A stretch of 60,962 nt of DNA from the IMG/VR virus record IMGVR_UViG_3300045922_000164, positions 1 through 60,962 of that record, one strand, 5' to 3'. The notes under the pieces are model-generated. The model worked only from the letters and a program-made list of their open reading frames with translations. It ran no database searches and had not been told where the DNA came from. A program made the position numbers and the translations under genes. This document shows positions 58,786 to 60,962 of the stretch, in pieces. This DNA comes from a virus. The number at the start of each line of letters is the position of its first letter. Within the stretch, counting starts at the first letter, position 1.

Positions 58786-59199
58786 TTAGATGAGGTGTTC
58801 GGCCTCGATCTGGTAGGTTCCGCTTGAGGCGACCGTATTACCGCCATCAAGAGAGATTTGTATCAGAAGCGCCGAATATCTTACTTGTCCAGGGGATGAA
58901 GCCGTAATTCCCCACTGCCTGGTCGTATTCAGTTGCAGCCAAGCGTTCAATGTGCCTGATGGTGTGTCTCCGGATTGAAGCGTTGCCCTGACGTATGCGT
59001 TCGGGTTCGAACCTTTCGTCCACCAACGATGTGCAAAGGTGGTTCCATAACCTGTTGCTACACTATTTACAGTTCCATCTGACGCGAACTGAAGGGTTAC
59101 CGTTATGGCCGAGCCAGAGGAGTATTGGAAGAATTCGCCCGGCAGCGGAATGACGAGCCTGCCCCCAGACGGGGCCATCATCATGTTCATCATCCCCAT
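58786..59199 (-). CDS. Tail fibre-associated protein, copy B (137 aa)
   Basis: Same length as copy A. Ends are nearly the same, with differences in short patches (for example TGYGTTFAHRWW versus TGQGTFFQHRWW, and GQVRYSALLIQIS versus GTVLNSTLLMEIS). The differences include third-codon changes, so they are ordinary divergence. Coupled to fibre B by TAATG. Confidence 0.75.
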   Translation of the reverse strand: MGMMNMMMAPSGGRLVIPLPGEFFQYSSGSAITVTLQFASDGTVNSVATGYGTTFAHRWWTKGSNPNAYVRATLQSGDTPSGTLNAWLQLNTTRQWGITASSPGQVRYSALLIQISLDGGNTVASSGTYQIEAEHLI

Positions 59200-60962
59200 T
59201 ACGTCACGTCTCCCATAACAATGGCCTCGGTCGCGCTGTTGAACCAGATGGTCGCCATTCCGCGCGCTGCCAGCGTTCGGTTGCCGGTGTTCGTAGTGCC
59301 CGATTGCCGCAACGTGAGGCCGGAGCCCTGCGTGATTGTGATCTGCGATGAGCTATCGTTGTAGATGCTGAAGCTGTCTCCGGCAGCGTACGTATTGGCA
59401 GGGATCGTCACGCCCGCAGTGACAGCGATGCACTGAGCGACTTTTGCGGTGTTCAGAGTGGTGTCTGTCGTCCTTGGAACACGACGGAAGCCGATTTCGT
59501 TCGTCATGCCGTCAACAACGACGTACGTTTTTGCGTCTGTATCTAGAATTAAACGAATATTCCCATTTTGGAATAGAGAAAATCTGTAGCTGTTAGAGTA
59601 AGACCCAATGACTACATGATCCTGATATACGTGCCATGAATAGGTCACACCAGCAGTATTAAAAATATAAATATTGCCGTTATCTACCAATTCGGCGATT
59701 ACGCTTTCCGATCCGCCGTTTCGTCTGCCGAACTGTAACTTCCAGCCCGTGTTATCGCCGAACAGAATCCTGCCTGCTACAGGTGACGAGTAACCCGCCG
59801 CAATGGCGACGTTGTTCGAGGTAACCGTAGCTGGTAGACCTGTGGTGCTATTCACCAGTATGCTGCCGCCGCTGGTGAATCCGCCGTTGATCGTGTGAGT
59901 GCCGGATGTGGGGGACGAAATCGTTACTTGACGGTTGTTGTTGGCGGAGATGACACTGGTGTTGTTGACGTAAAAATTCCAGCCAGTAATGGTTGCCCCG
60001 CTACGGATAAGCTCAATTGCTGGCTGTGATGAGCTAAAATCATCAGTATATGCTCTTATATGAAAATTGCCGCCGATCGTAATTATATACCATGTTTTTG
60101 TGTCAACAGTTTGGTCTGGTGTTCTTATTTCAATTCCGCTAAAAGTGTCTCTAAATACACGAAAGTAGTCTCCACTGATTCCGTTTGTCCAGACACCATC
60201 TCCACGAAGGAACGTCGCGGCGTTGGCAGTCCCGCTACCAAGCCTCGCCGCCGGCACCGTACCGCTCGCGAGATTGGAGGCGTTCAGGTTGGTCAGGTTG
60301 GCGCCGCTGACTGCTGGGAGGGTTGCCGGGAACCGCGCATCCGGCACCGTACCGCTCGCGAGATTGGAGGCGTTCAGGTTGGTCAGGTTGGCGCCGCTGA
60401 CTGCTGGGAGGGTTGCCGGGAATCGCGCGTCCGGCACCGTACCGCTGGCGAGATTGGAGGCGTTCAGGTTGGTCAGGTTGGCGCCGCTGACTGCTGGGAG
60501 GGTTGCCGGGAATCGCGCGTCCGGCACCGTACCGCTCGCGAGATTGGAGGCGTTCAGGTTGGTCAGGTTGGCGCCGCTGATCGCCGGGAGCGCGGACGGA
60601 AACCGAGCATCAGGCACCGTTCCGCTCGCGAGATTGCTCGCGTTCAGGTTCGTGAGGTTGGCGCCGCTGCCCGAGAACGCCCCGGTGGCTGATACGTCAC
60701 CAGTGACTGACAAACCCGTCGCCGAGAACGTCGCTCGCAGGACCCCTTGAATCGAGACCGAGATTTGCCCGGCGGCCGGTCGGTAGAGGCCGCTCGAAGT
60801 CTCCGAATTGAACGAGATGGACGGGGTGCCAACCGTGCCGTCGGTGGCGCGGAAAGGTCCTGTCATCCCGCCTGCGCCGTTACGCGCGAGCGAGTTCGTG
60901 ATCTCCGCCGCTACGTCGTTCAGGGTGTTGTTCGCCCACGACGCCTGAATCAGCGTGTTGGG
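59199..60962 (-). CDS. Tail fibre protein, copy B (partial, 5' end missing)
   Basis: The frame runs to the right edge with no start; SWANNTLNDVAAEITNSLAR upstream of the internal ATG at 60866 is a usual fibre N-terminal domain. It then has five 30-residue repeats (GANLTNLNASNLASGTVPDA), the segment shared with copy A, a divergent patch (about 59.50-59.73 kb) and a shared end. Probably a second receptor-binding fibre. Confidence 0.85.
   Translation of the reverse strand, partial: PNTLIQASWANNTLNDVAAEITNSLARNGAGGMTGPFRATDGTVGTPSISFNSETSSGLYRPAAGQISVSIQGVLRATFSATGLSVTGDVSATGAFSGSGANLTNLNASNLASGTVPDARFPSALPAISGANLTNLNASNLASGTVPDARFPATLPAVSGANLTNLNASNLASGTVPDARFPATLPAVSGANLTNLNASNLASGTVPDARFPATLPAVSGANLTNLNASNLASGTVPAARLGSGTANAATFLRGDGVWTNGISGDYFRVFRDTFSGIEIRTPDQTVDTKTWYIITIGGNFHIRAYTDDFSSSQPAIELIRSGATITGWNFYVNNTSVISANNNRQVTISSPTSGTHTINGGFTSGGSILVNSTTGLPATVTSNNVAIAAGYSSPVAGRILFGDNTGWKLQFGRRNGGSESVIAELVDNGNIYIFNTAGVTYSWHVYQDHVVIGSYSNSYRFSLFQNGNIRLILDTDAKTYVVVDGMTNEIGFRRVPRTTDTTLNTAKVAQCIAVTAGVTIPANTYAAGDSFSIYNDSSSQITITQGSGLTLRQSGTTNTGNRTLAARGMATIWFNSATEAIVMGDVT
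59746..60250. repeat. 505-bp exact direct repeat, right copy
   Basis: Identical to 1493-1997, same orientation. First flanking mismatches at 59745 and 60251. Confidence 0.95.
60211..60670. repeat. 90-bp tandem repeats in fibre B
   Basis: GCGCCGCTGA recurs at 60301, 60391, 60481 and 60571, and as GCGCCGCTGC at 60661, exactly every 90 bp. The central units are almost identical in DNA. Copy number could change by slippage and set fibre length. Fibre A has only one such unit. Confidence 0.95.

Noticed and set aside
60060-60692. Antisense ORF of 210 aa in fibre B
   Set aside because: It is the shadow of the 90-bp repeats; the minus-strand fibre explains the sequence.
1-60962. Circular closure of the window
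   Set aside because: Joining the ends would put a stop directly before the fibre B frame with no start, so the ends do not join in frame.

Overview
The window is a tailed bacteriophage genome segment of high GC content, with podovirus-type virion genes. A Gram-negative, probably proteobacterial, host is inferred from a nested spanin pair, a GH19-type endolysin and a Rap1a-like periplasmic protein. The right edge cuts a tail fibre gene, so the window is not closed there. I see no integrase and no tRNA.

Layout. (1) 1-24.3 kb, minus strand: read right to left this is an HNH-like protein, small and large terminase, portal, an 8-kb block of accessory virion-type genes, scaffold, a CsrA-like protein, N4-gp56-type capsid, connector and nozzle proteins, an FN3-repeat protein and tail fibre cassette A. 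An intact TnpB gene sits between two of these genes. (2) 24.3-33.6 kb, plus strand: a 400-bp hairpin-rich leader, tightly overlapping small genes, a MoxR-type ATPase with a metallopeptidase/VWA partner, then a 300-bp structured non-coding stretch, a reverse transcriptase (RT), and small proteins that resemble the RT's C-terminal domain. A DUF932-type protein, a Rap1a-like protein and an HTH protein follow. (3) 33.5-39.7 kb, minus strand: spanins, two holin-like proteins, endolysin, a 590-bp structured non-coding region, then DnaB-like helicase, a replication initiator and a Cro/CI-like repressor. (4) 39.7-44.05 kb, plus strand: a promoter/operator region, a RecA/Sak4-like ATPase, a nuclease, many small proteins and SSB. 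(5) 44.0-61.0 kb, minus strand: a 3925-residue polyvalent virion protein, two internal virion proteins, a GNAT acetyltransferase and tail fibre cassette B, which shares a 505-bp exact repeat with cassette A.

How it works together. The minus-strand virion modules at both ends package DNA and build a short-tailed particle with large ejected proteins. The central modules handle early takeover, replication and recombination, control (a repressor with two matching 19-bp operators) and lysis. The most novel-looking part is 28.84-31.16 kb: a phage RT with an upstream set of RNA-like hairpins and a downstream array of proteins matching the RT's own C-terminal extension. Two further structured non-coding elements (24.35-24.66 and 35.45-35.84 kb) match no RNA family I recognise.
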